64,000 nt of DNA. Source: Syntrophobacterales bacterium (GTDB lineage Bacteria > Desulfobacterota > Desulfobaccia > Desulfobaccales > 0-14-0-80-60-11). Positions 23,936 to 33,679 of the stretch are shown in pieces; positions within the stretch are counted from its first letter, which is position 1; each line of letters starts with the position of its first letter. The translations under genes and the position numbers were made by a program. The stretch spans positions 1-64,000 of the forward strand of contig JALNYP010000008.1 in the NCBI GenBank assembly GCA_023229795.1, written 5' to 3'. The notes below the pieces were generated by a model. The model saw nothing but the letters and a program-made list of their open reading frames with translations. It ran no database searches and was not told where the DNA came from.

Positions 23936-26900
23936 TTAGCTTGACACCTGTTTCTTCACCTCGAAATGCCATTTCCAGATCTCGTAGACCGCCGGATAGA
24001 CCATCAACTCCAGGAGAAAGGAGGTGAGGATACCGCCGATCATGGGGGCGGCGATGCGCTTCATGACATCCGCGCCGGTGCCCGCGGACCACATGATGGG
24101 AATGAGCCCCACCAGCAGCGTGGCCGCGGTCATGAACTTGGGCCGGATCCGCTTGGCCGCGCCTTCAACGATGACGCCGTGCAGGTCGTCGAGGGTGTGC
24201 AGCCGGCCTTCCTTTTGGGCCTGGGCGTAGGCCAGGTCGAGATAAAGCAGCATGAAGATGCCCGTTTCCGCATCTACGCCTAAAAGCGCGATCAGGCCGA
24301 CCCAGACCGCAATGCTCATATTATAGCCCAGCAGATAGAGCAGCCAGATGGCGCCCACCGCGGAAAACGGCACCGCCAGGATGATGATCATGGTCTTGGT
24401 GATGGACCGGGTATTCATATAGAGCAGCAGGAAGATCAGGAACAGGGTCAGGGGCACCACCAGCAGCAGGCGCTGCTTCACCCGTTGCGCGGCTTCGTAC
24501 TGGCCGCTCCAGGAGATGGCATAACCGGGCGGGAGCTTGACCTTGTCCTTGAGCAGAGCCGCGGCCTCGTCGACATAGCCGTTGGGATCGCGGCCGGCGA
24601 TGTCGATATACACGTAGCCCGTCAACAAGCCGTCTTCATTGCGGATCATGGCCGGCCCGCTGGCCGTCTTGATCGTGGCCAACTGCGCCAGGGGAATCTG
24701 GCGCTTGCCTTCCGAGGCCGGCACCAGAATGCGCTCCAGGGAGCTGAAGTCGGAGCGGAAATCCCGCTGGTAGCGCACATTGACGGCATAGCGTTCCCGG
24801 CCTTCGACCGTGGTGGTCACGTTTTCGCCGCCGATGGCATTCTGGATCACATCCTGCACGTCATCGATGCTCAAGCCGTAACGGGCCAATTCCTCCCGGT
24901 GCCAATCGAAATCGAGGAAATAGCCGCTGCCGGTGCGCTCCGCGAAGACGTTCCGGGTGCCTTTGACTTTGGGTAAGAGGGATTCGATCTTGGAGCCGAT
25001 CTCTTCGATGGTGTTGACATCCGCGCCGGAGATTTTGATGCCGATGGGAGTCCTGAGACCGGTGCTCAACATTTCGATGCGCCCTTTGATGGGCATGGTC
25101 CAGCCGCTGGCCAGGCCCGGCAGGTTCAGCGCCTCATTCATCTCATCGATAAGCTTTTCCTGGGTCATGAGGGGGCGCCACTGGGACTTCGGCTTCAGAG
25201 TGATCAAGGTCTCCAGCATGGAGATCGGGGCCGGGTCGGTGGAGGTCTCGGCGCGGCCGGCTTTACCCAGGACGCGGTCCACCTCGGGGAACTGTTTGAT
25301 GATGCGATCCGTGACCTGGAGCACGTTTTGGGCTTCGCCGATGGAAATGCCGGGCATGGTGGACGGCATATAGAGAATCGAGCCTTCCTCCAGCGGCGGC
25401 ATGAATTCCGAGCCCAGATGCATATACACCGGGATCGTGAGCAGGACCAGGGCCAGGGCGCCGCCGATAACCCAGGCTTTCCGGTTTAGCGCCCAGGTGA
25501 CCAACGGCTCATAAAACCGGATCAGGCGGCGGCTGATGGGATGCTTGTCCTCGGGATAAATGGTGCCCACCGCCACCGCGTTGGTCAACCGGCATAACCA
25601 CGGGGGCCTGAAGTTAAAGTTTTGCAGGTGGGTGAATGCCAGGCGCAGGGCCGGGTCCAGGGTGATCGCCAAGACCGCGGCCACCAGCATGGCCAGGTTC
25701 TTGGTGTAGGCCAGGGGCTTGAACATCCGGCCTTCGATGGACTCCAGGCTGAGCACGGGCAGAAAAGCGATGCCGATCACCAGGAGGGCGAAGAAACTGG
25801 GTCCGGCCACCTCCTTGACGGCGTTGACCACCACGTCTTTGTAGTCTTCCAGGCGGCCCGTCCGGTCCCAATTTTCCAGTTTCTTGTGGACCTGCTCCAC
25901 CACCACGATGGCGGCGTCCACCAGGGCCCCCACCGCGATGACGATGCCCCCCAGCGACATGATATTGGCCGTGACCCCCATCATCCGGAACGGGATGAAG
26001 GAAATCAGCACCGCCACGGGGATGGTGATCACCGGGATGATGGCGCTGGGAATATGCCAGAGGAAGAGCAGAATCACCAGGGAGACGGTGATGAGCACTT
26101 CCACCAGGGTGGATTTCATGTTGCCGATAGCGCGCTGGATCAGATCGGAGCGGTCATAGATGGGCACAATCTTGACGCCGCTGGGGAGGCCGGGTTCAAT
26201 CTCCTTGATTTTCGCCTTGACCCGGTCAATCACGTCCAGGGCGTTTTGGCCCTCCCGCATCACCACGATCCCGGACACCACTTCCCCGGTGCCGTCCAGG
26301 TCGGTCACCCCGCGGCGGTAATCCGGCCCGGTGACCACCTTGCCGATATCTTTGACCCGAATGGGAGTGCCGTCATCGCTGGCCGTCAGGACGATTTGCT
26401 CGAAATCCTTGATGGAGCGGGCGTAGCCCCGGCCGCGCACCATGTACTCGGTGCCGCCGAATTCGATCAAGCGGCCCCCTACTTCCTTGTTGCCGCCTTG
26501 GACCGCCTTCGCCACCTTACCGATGGACAGGCCGTAAGCCTGGAGCCGGTTGGGATCGACATTCACCTGGTATTGCCGGACAAAGCCTCCCACCGGGGCC
26601 ACCTCGGCGACCCCGGAGACGGCCTTCAGGTAATAGCGCAGATACCAGTCCTGGTAAGATCGCAACTCTTCCAGACTGTGCTTGCCGCTCGTATCCACCA
26701 GGGCATATTGATAGACCCAACCCAGGCCGGTAGCGTCCGGCCCCAGTTCGGCCTTAACCCCCTCGGGCAGGCGCGGCAGCACCCCGGAAAGGTATTCCAG
26801 GGTCCGGGACCGGGCCCAGTAGATATCGGTGCCGTCTTCGAAGATGACGTAAACGTAGGAGTAGCCGAAATCCGAAAAGCCGCGTACCGCCTTGACCCGG

Positions 26901-27127
26901 GGGGCCCCCAGCATGGCCGTGACGATGGGGTAGGTCACCTGGTCTTCGATGACGTCCGGGCTGCGGTCCCAGCGGGAATAAATGATCACCTGGGTATCGC
27001 TGAGGTCCGGGACGGCGTCCAGGGTCAGGTTCTTCATGGACCACCAGCCCAGCAGGCAGGCCGCGGCGACGATGATAAAGACGATGACCTTGTTGTTGAC
27101 GGAAAAATCGATGATGCGGTTAATCAT
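23936..27127 (-). CDS. cusA: CusA/CzcA-type heavy-metal RND efflux pump
   Basis: 1063-residue HME-RND inner-membrane transporter, full length. It opens MINRIIDFSVNNKVIVFI (TM1), then LTLDAVPDLSDTQVIIYS with WDRSPDVIEDQVTYPI, GGIVIAVGALVDAAIVVVEQVHK (TM4 region with the charged proton-relay residues), MPPLEEGSILYMPSTMPG, and C-terminal LLGVDAETGIFMLLYLDLA. Exports Cu(I)/Ag(I) or similar ions with CusB and a TolC-like channel. ATG 27127 is one base after the cusB stop; the longer frame to 27166 is a shadow. No outer-membrane CusC gene is found adjacent. Confidence 0.93.
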   Translation of the reverse strand: MINRIIDFSVNNKVIVFIIVAAACLLGWWSMKNLTLDAVPDLSDTQVIIYSRWDRSPDVIEDQVTYPIVTAMLGAPRVKAVRGFSDFGYSYVYVIFEDGTDIYWARSRTLEYLSGVLPRLPEGVKAELGPDATGLGWVYQYALVDTSGKHSLEELRSYQDWYLRYYLKAVSGVAEVAPVGGFVRQYQVNVDPNRLQAYGLSIGKVAKAVQGGNKEVGGRLIEFGGTEYMVRGRGYARSIKDFEQIVLTASDDGTPIRVKDIGKVVTGPDYRRGVTDLDGTGEVVSGIVVMREGQNALDVIDRVKAKIKEIEPGLPSGVKIVPIYDRSDLIQRAIGNMKSTLVEVLITVSLVILLFLWHIPSAIIPVITIPVAVLISFIPFRMMGVTANIMSLGGIVIAVGALVDAAIVVVEQVHKKLENWDRTGRLEDYKDVVVNAVKEVAGPSFFALLVIGIAFLPVLSLESIEGRMFKPLAYTKNLAMLVAAVLAITLDPALRLAFTHLQNFNFRPPWLCRLTNAVAVGTIYPEDKHPISRRLIRFYEPLVTWALNRKAWVIGGALALVLLTIPVYMHLGSEFMPPLEEGSILYMPSTMPGISIGEAQNVLQVTDRIIKQFPEVDRVLGKAGRAETSTDPAPISMLETLITLKPKSQWRPLMTQEKLIDEMNEALNLPGLASGWTMPIKGRIEMLSTGLRTPIGIKISGADVNTIEEIGSKIESLLPKVKGTRNVFAERTGSGYFLDFDWHREELARYGLSIDDVQDVIQNAIGGENVTTTVEGRERYAVNVRYQRDFRSDFSSLERILVPASEGKRQIPLAQLATIKTASGPAMIRNEDGLLTGYVYIDIAGRDPNGYVDEAAALLKDKVKLPPGYAISWSGQYEAAQRVKQRLLLVVPLTLFLIFLLLYMNTRSITKTMIIILAVPFSAVGAIWLLYLLGYNMSIAVWVGLIALLGVDAETGIFMLLYLDLAYAQAQKEGRLHTLDDLHGVIVEGAAKRIRPKFMTAATLLVGLIPIMWSAGTGADVMKRIAAPMIGGILTSFLLELMVYPAVYEIWKWHFEVKKQVSS

Positions 27128-27128
27128 G

Positions 27129-30100
27129 TTACTGCCCCCCGGCTGGGGCTGCCGGCGGCGCCGCATTCGGCAGAGGCCGTCCTCTTATGTCTTTGCGCCC
27201 GCCGGCCGGCGGCGCCGGTAATGGCACATCTTGCATTTGCGGCAGTCTCGCCTCCTGCGCCTGAATCTGGGGAGCCTGAGGCGCTGGGGGGGCCGTTACG
27301 GGAGGCGCCTGCGGGGCCGCCTTTGGCGTCACCGCGCCGGGAACCTTTTTTTCCATGATCTCGATGGCCCCGCGCGGTATCGTCCGGGCCGGCCCATAGC
27401 GGTAATTCTGGTTGAGCTTAACCTTATAACGCTCCGGCACATGATTATTTTTCTCGGCCTGCTCCAGATAGTACTCGGGCTTTTTGTTAAACTCCTGCTT
27501 GCACCCCTCGGAGCAGAAATAGTAGATCGTGCCCTTGTAGGTGCTCTTCGGGAACGCGGCATGCGGGCCGGCGGCCTTGAGGTCCATGCCGCACACCGGG
27601 TCCTGGTTGGCGTCCGCTTCCTTCTTAGGCGCGGGCGGCGTCGCCGGCGCCGGGTGGGCGTGCTCCCCGTGGCCTTTCTCCATTTCCATGGCGGACCTGG
27701 GAGTCGGAGGCGTGGCCGGCACCGCGGGAGGCACTGCGGCCGGAGTTGCTGGCGCGGCCGGCGGGTCATGGTCATGGTGACCCTCCGGGGGGTGCCCATC
27801 GTGGGCTTCATCCAGGATGACCCCGGTCAGGGGGGTCGGGGGCGGTCCCAGAGGCGCGGCCGGCAACGCCGGCGGCACCGCGGGAGTAACTACGGCCGCA
27901 GCCGGGGCCGGCGGGCTTGTCTGTCCCTGGGGGGCGGGCCCACGGTAGACCTCCTCCGGGAGAATGCCGGTCAGGGGAGTCGGGGATGAGACCGGAGGCG
28001 GCAGGGGGACGGCCGGGGTGACGCCCGCGGCCCCCGGAGTCATCTGCATACCAGCCGGCGCGTGAGCCGCCGGCGCAGTCCCCGGGGCCCCTACCGGCGC
28101 CGGGCTGGCCGCCAGCTTGCTGACGTAATAGTCGGGGTTCTTGTCAAACATTTCTTTGCACGCGTCGGAACAGAAATAATAGAGCTTGCCCTTAAACGAG
28201 GTCTTATAAGGCAGGGTGCTGATTACGTCCTCTCCCAGCTTCATGCCGCAGACCGGGTCTTTATCCGTCACCGGCGTCTCTTTCATGCCTTCGGGCAAAA
28301 CCACCCCTTTATCAAATCCCATGGCCCCTACCAGACAGCTCTCTTCCTGCCCCATGGGCGGCCTGGGTTTGACTATGAAGGTATCTTCGGAAGTCTTTGG
28401 CCTCTGGGCCCCCTTGGCTAAAGAGTCCTTGGGGTCCTTATCGAACGCCTCCAGGCTGGCAATCTGGCGGAAATAGTAAGTCTTGCCCTCAAATTCCCGC
28501 TTGAGGCCCATCATGTCGGCAAAGCCCTGATCCACTTCGAGGCCGCACACCGGGTCCACCGCGACAGCCCCCGGCGTTTTGCCGCTGCCCGCGGCCTTAC
28601 CGGCATAGCGTCCGGGGTCCTGGTCAAAATCTTTATTGCTGCTGTACTTGGCAAAATAGTAGGTCTTCCCCTGATAGTCGCTGGTCAGGCCGCCAGCCTT
28701 GGCTTCGGCCACGTCCACCTCCACGCCGCTCACCGGGTCCTTGGCCTTGACCTCCTCAGTCTTGCCCTGGCTGTCTTTGCTCTCCTTTACCTCGGCTGGT
28801 TTCTCGGCATAACGCTGAGGGTTTTTCTCAAAGTGATCCTTGCAGGCCTCCGAACAGAAATAAAAGGGCTGGTGCTGGTGGGTGCTTAAGAAACCCGCGG
28901 CTTTGGCCTTGCTCTGGTCCACCTTCAGACCGCACACCGGGTCCTTGACGACCTCGCCGTACATTCCCGCGGCCGCCAGTCGCATGCGGCTTTCGGAGTC
29001 GATGAGGAAATTACCCGAGACGACAATCTTTTCCCCCGGAGTGAGTCCCTGGACAATCTCCGCCCGGTCGTCAAACCGCCAGCCGGTTTCCACTCGCCGG
29101 GGTTCGAAATAGCCGTTCCCCCGGTCCACGAACACGGTCTTTTTCAATCCCGAATCCAGGATGGCGTCCACCGGCACCGTCAAGGCCGGCGCCAGGTTCA
29201 CCGGAATCTCCAGGTCCACGAACATGTCGGGCCTGAGGTCATAATCCGGATTGTCCGCCTCCAGGCGCACTCTCATGGTACGGCTGACCGGGTCGAAGAT
29301 CGGTAGACTCTCGCTCACGGTAGCCCAAAAGGTGCGGTTCTGATTGGGCAGGGTCGCCCGCACTTTCAGCCCGGGCCGCATATAGCGCGCCTCATTTTCG
29401 TACACGTCCGCCAGGATCCAGACGTGGCTCAGATCGGCCAGCTTGTACAGCTCGTCACCCCGGGAAATCTTCTGCCCCGGGCTGATGTTACGCGCCAACA
29501 CGAAGCTCGTCACCGGCGCCACCAGTTCGATATCCTGGGTAACTCTCCTGGTCCGGGCCATCTCCTTGATCTGCTTTTTGCTCATGCCCAGGTTCTCGAG
29601 GTTTTCCGCGGCGGCCCGCACCTGGACACTTGTCAAGGCGACTTGGTTGGTGATGACCTGGTGGCCGCTCTGTATCCGGTCCAGGCTGCTGAGGGTATAA
29701 AGATACGATTGCTGGGCGGTCAAATAGTCCCGGCTGTAAAAGGTCGCCACCGGTTCGTCCTTCATCGTCAGGCTGCCGGTACCGTGGTCGAAGGTCTTCA
29801 AAATCCAGCCCTCGACAAAGGAGTTCAGCTTATAGACCCGGGTCTCGTCCAGGGCTACCCTACCCAGGGCCCTGAGAGGATGGGTATAAGGGGCCTTTTC
29901 CACCGCGGCCACCCGCACCCCGATGAGCTGCTGCTTTTCAGGTTTGACCTTAACCGAGCCGGGCGCCAGGTCGGCGGGGGCCAACGCGTGGTCTTCGTCG
30001 TCGGCATAGACCGGTTCCATCTTCATGCCGCAGGGCGCCAGGCCGGGCGTAGGCGACGTGTGCGCCGGATTCATGGGATCCACGTAATGGAGGATGCGGC

Positions 30101-30269
30101 GGCTCTTCACGCCGGCCTGGCCGGTCTGCCGGGACCCGTACCACGCGCCTCCCAGAAAGGCGGCCGCCAGCACCAGGACCACTACAAAATACACCGGTTT
30201 CTTGGTAATCCGCCCCCATACCTCCCGGAGGGTCAGGCCCTGGCCATTACTCCCACGATTCGCTTCCAT
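27129..30269 (-). CDS. cusB: CusB-type efflux adaptor with five YHS domains
   Basis: 1046 residues, far above the usual 400-500 of CusB. Order: membrane anchor (VYFVVVLVLAAAFLGGAWYG), a heavy-metal-binding motif (YVDPMNPAH...LAPCGMKMEPVY), the adaptor barrel/hairpin core (to about residue 430), then five YHS-type units: DPVCGLKV (YFCSEAC), DPVSGVEV (no Cys), DPVCGLEV (YYFRQIAS), DPVCGMKL (YFCSDAC) and DPVCGMDL (YFCSEGC). Units four and five are separated by about 200 residues of Pro/Ala-rich linker with a repeated PTPLTG.. motif and a His-rich patch (GHPPEGHHDHD). The YHS units probably bind and funnel metal to CusA. GGAG precedes the ATG. Confidence 0.85.
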   Translation of the reverse strand: MEANRGSNGQGLTLREVWGRITKKPVYFVVVLVLAAAFLGGAWYGSRQTGQAGVKSRRILHYVDPMNPAHTSPTPGLAPCGMKMEPVYADDEDHALAPADLAPGSVKVKPEKQQLIGVRVAAVEKAPYTHPLRALGRVALDETRVYKLNSFVEGWILKTFDHGTGSLTMKDEPVATFYSRDYLTAQQSYLYTLSSLDRIQSGHQVITNQVALTSVQVRAAAENLENLGMSKKQIKEMARTRRVTQDIELVAPVTSFVLARNISPGQKISRGDELYKLADLSHVWILADVYENEARYMRPGLKVRATLPNQNRTFWATVSESLPIFDPVSRTMRVRLEADNPDYDLRPDMFVDLEIPVNLAPALTVPVDAILDSGLKKTVFVDRGNGYFEPRRVETGWRFDDRAEIVQGLTPGEKIVVSGNFLIDSESRMRLAAAGMYGEVVKDPVCGLKVDQSKAKAAGFLSTHQHQPFYFCSEACKDHFEKNPQRYAEKPAEVKESKDSQGKTEEVKAKDPVSGVEVDVAEAKAGGLTSDYQGKTYYFAKYSSNKDFDQDPGRYAGKAAGSGKTPGAVAVDPVCGLEVDQGFADMMGLKREFEGKTYYFRQIASLEAFDKDPKDSLAKGAQRPKTSEDTFIVKPRPPMGQEESCLVGAMGFDKGVVLPEGMKETPVTDKDPVCGMKLGEDVISTLPYKTSFKGKLYYFCSDACKEMFDKNPDYYVSKLAASPAPVGAPGTAPAAHAPAGMQMTPGAAGVTPAVPLPPPVSSPTPLTGILPEEVYRGPAPQGQTSPPAPAAAVVTPAVPPALPAAPLGPPPTPLTGVILDEAHDGHPPEGHHDHDPPAAPATPAAVPPAVPATPPTPRSAMEMEKGHGEHAHPAPATPPAPKKEADANQDPVCGMDLKAAGPHAAFPKSTYKGTIYYFCSEGCKQEFNKKPEYYLEQAEKNNHVPERYKVKLNQNYRYGPARTIPRGAIEIMEKKVPGAVTPKAAPQAPPVTAPPAPQAPQIQAQEARLPQMQDVPLPAPPAGGRKDIRGRPLPNAAPPAAPAGGQ

Positions 30270-30284
30270 GACTGCAGTCGCTCC

Positions 30285-30314
30285 AAAAAAAGACCCCGCC
30301 TAGCACTGCGGGGT
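30285..30314 (-). terminator. Terminator/attenuator between the multicopper oxidase and cusB
   Basis: On the minus strand ACCCCGC...GCGGGGT (7-bp stem, 8-base loop) is followed by TCTTTTTTT. It ends only about 15 bases before the cusB ATG, so there is no room for a promoter between them; cusB transcripts must pass through it. Confidence 0.65.
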
Positions 30315-30316
30315 GT

Positions 30317-30344
30317 CGGTCCCGGCGCCTCAGCGCCGGGACCG
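30317..30344. repeat. GC-rich hairpin preceding the attenuator
   Basis: 12-bp perfect stem CGGTCCCGGCGC / GCGCCGGGACCG with a CTCA loop, 3 bases from the terminator hairpin. Could act as an alternative structure in the leader. Confidence 0.5.
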
Positions 30345-30389
30345 GTTATGGGTGAAAACTGGCTTCAGACTTCCTCAAAGCGCTACTCG

Positions 30390-32480
30390 TTAAACTGGCG
30401 GGTTCACTACCAGCGGACGCATCATATCGTGCTCTTCGTGCTCCAGGATATGGCAGTGGTAAACGTATTCATAGCCGCCCGTGCGGTTGCTCACCGGCGG
30501 GGTGAAGGGCAGAGTGGGCAAATCGAACTTCATGATTATCCGGATGACTTCGTCGGGGTTCATCCGGATCGTCTCTTTCCAGCCCTTCTCGTTGGGCTCG
30601 GGCCCCCGGGACGGGCCGGTGTAGGTGGGCGTGCCATTGTAGTTTGCCGAATCGAACGGCTGCCGCGAGATGATCTGGCAGTTGACCAGGTGGAAGTGGA
30701 GGGGATGGGTGTCGCCCGTTCGGTTGGCGATCTCCCAGATCTCCGTGTCTCCGGCGTTGGGATTCTCGGTGACCGGGCTGACATAGGGGAGCCCGTAAGA
30801 ACCACCGGGGAAATAGTTTTGTAGAACGTTCGTGCCGATGGTCTGAATCAGGCGGCCGTAAGTATCGAAATCTTCGTTCAATGTCAACTGCCGGGTCACC
30901 GCCACGTTCTGGGCCGGCAGCAGCGGCGCCGGGTCCATGCGCGGCAGGGACAACGGCCGGGAGGGATCCGGGGCGCCCACCCGCGGGGTCACCACGATCT
31001 GCATCAGGGTCCGGGTATTGGGCCCTTCGCCGGGATTGGTAGGAGCGGCAGCCCCCGGCGACCCGGGATAGTAGTCGTTGCGCGGGTCGGGCGTGGGGAA
31101 CGGCGCCGGCGCGTCGTTGTACAGGAGGTATTTGCCAGGGGCCACTCTGCTGAAATCCACGATAAGGTCGGCCCTTTCCGCCGGGGCCATCAACAGGGTG
31201 GTCGCCGGGCTGGTGCCGGTCAGGGTCACCGGGGCCGGCAGGAAGCCGCCCTCCGTACCGATCTGCACCAGGGGCGGGCCCACCACCGGGTTGGTGTAAG
31301 ACGTGGGTTCGAGGCCGGTGGCGTCGGCCTTGACGATTCTCAGCGTCAAAACCCGGGCGTTGCAGGCGTTCAGGACCAGGAACCGGTATTTGCGCTGCTG
31401 CACGCTCACGGTGGGATAGACGGTGCCGTTCACCAGCATGGTGTCGCCGTACATCTCCGGGATGCAGGAAGGCACCGGCAGCGCCAGCGGCGGCGGATAG
31501 GGAAATGCAGGCGGGTCATTTACCCCCCAGATGGCGGGGTCATACTGATATGGGTACCAGAGATCCCCCACCTTCACGGGATGAGTCCCATCTCCGACGT
31601 AAGTGCCATAGCCATTGTCTATAGCCGCCTGCGTCACGAAGATCTTATCCTGGATAATCAGGGGTATGAGCCGGTTGTCTCCGGGCAGTATGCCGGCCTG
31701 GATCATGCCGGCTTCGACGTCGTCCCGCAGCAGAAAACCGGTGGCCAGCCCGGCATAGGCGTTGGTGCGGGTAATGGTATGGGCGTGGTCGTGATACCAC
31801 ATCAGGCGCATGCTCTGCTGGTTGGGGTAATAGTAATCGGCCTCGCCCGGCAACATGGTATGGCCGACAATGTTATCGAACAGGCTGCCGGGGCCATTCT
31901 GGAAACTGGCGCCGCCGGTGCCGTCGGGTAAATACCAGTCGAAGGGGCCGCCGTCGCTGACCCAGGGGATAAACCCGCCGTGGAGGTGAATCGCCATCCG
32001 GTTGGGCTGCAGCGGCAGGTCCGTATCCGGGAGGGTGGGGTCCATGGGAATGATGGGATAGTTGGGCAGGGAGTTTTTCATCCTCAGGCGGACGGCTTGC
32101 GGACTGGTTTTGGAGGTGTTGACCATGACAAAGCCGCCCAGGGCTCTATGAGTCCCGCCGGCATCGCCGTAACCCCACAACCGGGTCCCGTTGGGCAGGG
32201 CGGGATGCAGCACCTGGTTGAATTCCGCGGCTTCCAAAGAGTAAACGGTTTCGCCCCAGGGCGACGTCCAGGTGGTCGCCGTCGCCGTGGGGATACCGGT
32301 AGGCCCCAGGCCCTGCAAGGTCTGCAGCGGCCCGAATTTCGCCAGGGGCATGCTGTTTTCCCAGGCCCAGGCCTTATTCCAGCCGAGCCCCTTGAGGCCG
32401 CGGATAAGGTTCCATTTCAAGGGCAGGGCGCTCGCCGCGCCGGCGATGCCCATTGTCTTCAAAAATTGCCTTCTGTCCAT
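30390..32480 (-). CDS. Tat-exported multicopper oxidase
   Basis: 696 residues. Tat signal MDRRQFLKTMGIAGAASALP. All four copper-ligand segments are present: HLHGG, WYHDHAH, HPLHFHL and YHCHILEHEEHDMM (type 1 His/Cys/His/Met set). Likely oxidises Cu(I) or organic/phenolic substrates in the periplasm. It precedes cusB/cusA on the same strand, so it probably belongs to the same metal-resistance unit. Similar to CueO/CotA-like bilirubin-oxidase-type enzymes; substrate unproven. In an anaerobe it implies at least transient oxygen exposure. Confidence 0.9.
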   Translation of the reverse strand: MDRRQFLKTMGIAGAASALPLKWNLIRGLKGLGWNKAWAWENSMPLAKFGPLQTLQGLGPTGIPTATATTWTSPWGETVYSLEAAEFNQVLHPALPNGTRLWGYGDAGGTHRALGGFVMVNTSKTSPQAVRLRMKNSLPNYPIIPMDPTLPDTDLPLQPNRMAIHLHGGFIPWVSDGGPFDWYLPDGTGGASFQNGPGSLFDNIVGHTMLPGEADYYYPNQQSMRLMWYHDHAHTITRTNAYAGLATGFLLRDDVEAGMIQAGILPGDNRLIPLIIQDKIFVTQAAIDNGYGTYVGDGTHPVKVGDLWYPYQYDPAIWGVNDPPAFPYPPPLALPVPSCIPEMYGDTMLVNGTVYPTVSVQQRKYRFLVLNACNARVLTLRIVKADATGLEPTSYTNPVVGPPLVQIGTEGGFLPAPVTLTGTSPATTLLMAPAERADLIVDFSRVAPGKYLLYNDAPAPFPTPDPRNDYYPGSPGAAAPTNPGEGPNTRTLMQIVVTPRVGAPDPSRPLSLPRMDPAPLLPAQNVAVTRQLTLNEDFDTYGRLIQTIGTNVLQNYFPGGSYGLPYVSPVTENPNAGDTEIWEIANRTGDTHPLHFHLVNCQIISRQPFDSANYNGTPTYTGPSRGPEPNEKGWKETIRMNPDEVIRIIMKFDLPTLPFTPPVSNRTGGYEYVYHCHILEHEEHDMMRPLVVNPPV

Positions 32481-32797
32481 GGTGATTCCCCCGAATCATT
32501 TTTATTTGGTGGTTCAGTGGCCAGTGTGGCGTTATGGGACCTGGCGTTAGCCGGCCTGAAGATGTGGGGCGGCTGGCCGGAGTGCGGTTCTCCCTCGCGG
32601 CTGCAGCCTCCTCGTTGGACAAGCCGGTCACCTTGGCAGGTCAGGTTGCGTCCCTTGCGGCCGGCAAGTCGAGCCGGCCATCCGCCACCTGGTTTGTCGG
32701 TGCACTGCTTCGTCCAGGTTAACCTGGATTGAAGTTGCCGTGTCTCGTCTCCTGGCAGTGAAGGCCAGGCTTCACCCCAGAGAGTGCGGGAACAGTT
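32481..32797. other. 317-base region upstream of the multicopper oxidase
   Basis: No gene seen; should contain the promoter of the multicopper oxidase/cusBA unit. GC-rich with an AT-richer edge at 32490-32510. No palindrome typical of a CueR or CopY site was recognised. Confidence 0.4.
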
Positions 32798-33679
32798 CTA
32801 AGGCCGTAAGCCCCGACGACGCATGAGCCAAAGGCCTGTCAAGCCGCTGCCGAACAGCCACACCGCGGGCGGGAGCGGAACGGTCGAGCCCGTATAGTCG
32901 CTCTCCAGACGGACGCTCACATTGATGGTATCTGAGGCACCCGCGGTGACAGCGAAACTAAAGTTTTGAGGCAGGTTGATGCCGCTTTGCAGGGAGGTAA
33001 AATCGGTGAGCCGGCTGGCGCCATCGCCCAGTTGCTCCTCCAGTAAAAGAGAGGCGTAGCCAGTGTCGTTAAACGAATACGAGTCTGTCCAGACATCTAC
33101 ATAGAGGTCGGTGTAGCCGGTAAAGCCGGTGAAAAAGGGGAACCCGGCGCCGTTGTTTTGTAATTGGCACAACAGGGTATAGACGTCCGCGACGCCCAGG
33201 ACGTAGGTTCCCGCTAGATCCACATTGAACGACATATCGAAGGAATTGGCGGTGGTCTGATACAGGGTTCCCGGGTTCCCGCTGGCCATACCGGGAGCAG
33301 AACCTGTTTGGGTCTGGCTCAAAGCAAAATCATAGCCGGTACTGTAGCCATTATACGTGGTGGTGGCCTGGGTGGCGGTCATGTAGGTCCCGCTGGGCAG
33401 GGTGGCATCTGCTGGTGTCGGCGACACCAGCGGGGTGAACGCGACTGATGTGTACTGGCCGAATTCGGGACCCGGGTGTTCATAGGGATATTCGGCCGAG
33501 CCATCGGCAAAAGCCGTCAAAGTCCCTGTGTCCGGATTCGCGGAAGCGCCCGCCGGCGGGGTAACGCTGATCTGGACGGCATGGGACTGGGTCAGGGTCA
33601 CGGTCCCGGCCAGGGCTGGCAGCGCCCACCACAAGGCGCACAGGACCACCAGAAACTGCAGCAATCGTTTGTTCCTCAT
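32798..33679 (-). CDS. PEP-CTERM-type exported protein
   Basis: 293 residues: a signal peptide (LLQFLVVLCALWWALPALAG), a Ser/Thr/Gly-rich beta-type body with few charges, and a C-terminal sorting signal VPLPPAVWLFGSGLTGLWLMRRRGLRP, the VPLPAAVWLFGSGL variant of PEP-CTERM recognised by exosortases. Expected to be an exported surface or extracellular-matrix protein. ATG 33679 with AAGGGG 9 bases upstream; the longer frame to 33724 is unlikely. No exosortase lies in the window. Confidence 0.8.
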   Translation of the reverse strand: MRNKRLLQFLVVLCALWWALPALAGTVTLTQSHAVQISVTPPAGASANPDTGTLTAFADGSAEYPYEHPGPEFGQYTSVAFTPLVSPTPADATLPSGTYMTATQATTTYNGYSTGYDFALSQTQTGSAPGMASGNPGTLYQTTANSFDMSFNVDLAGTYVLGVADVYTLLCQLQNNGAGFPFFTGFTGYTDLYVDVWTDSYSFNDTGYASLLLEEQLGDGASRLTDFTSLQSGINLPQNFSFAVTAGASDTINVSVRLESDYTGSTVPLPPAVWLFGSGLTGLWLMRRRGLRP

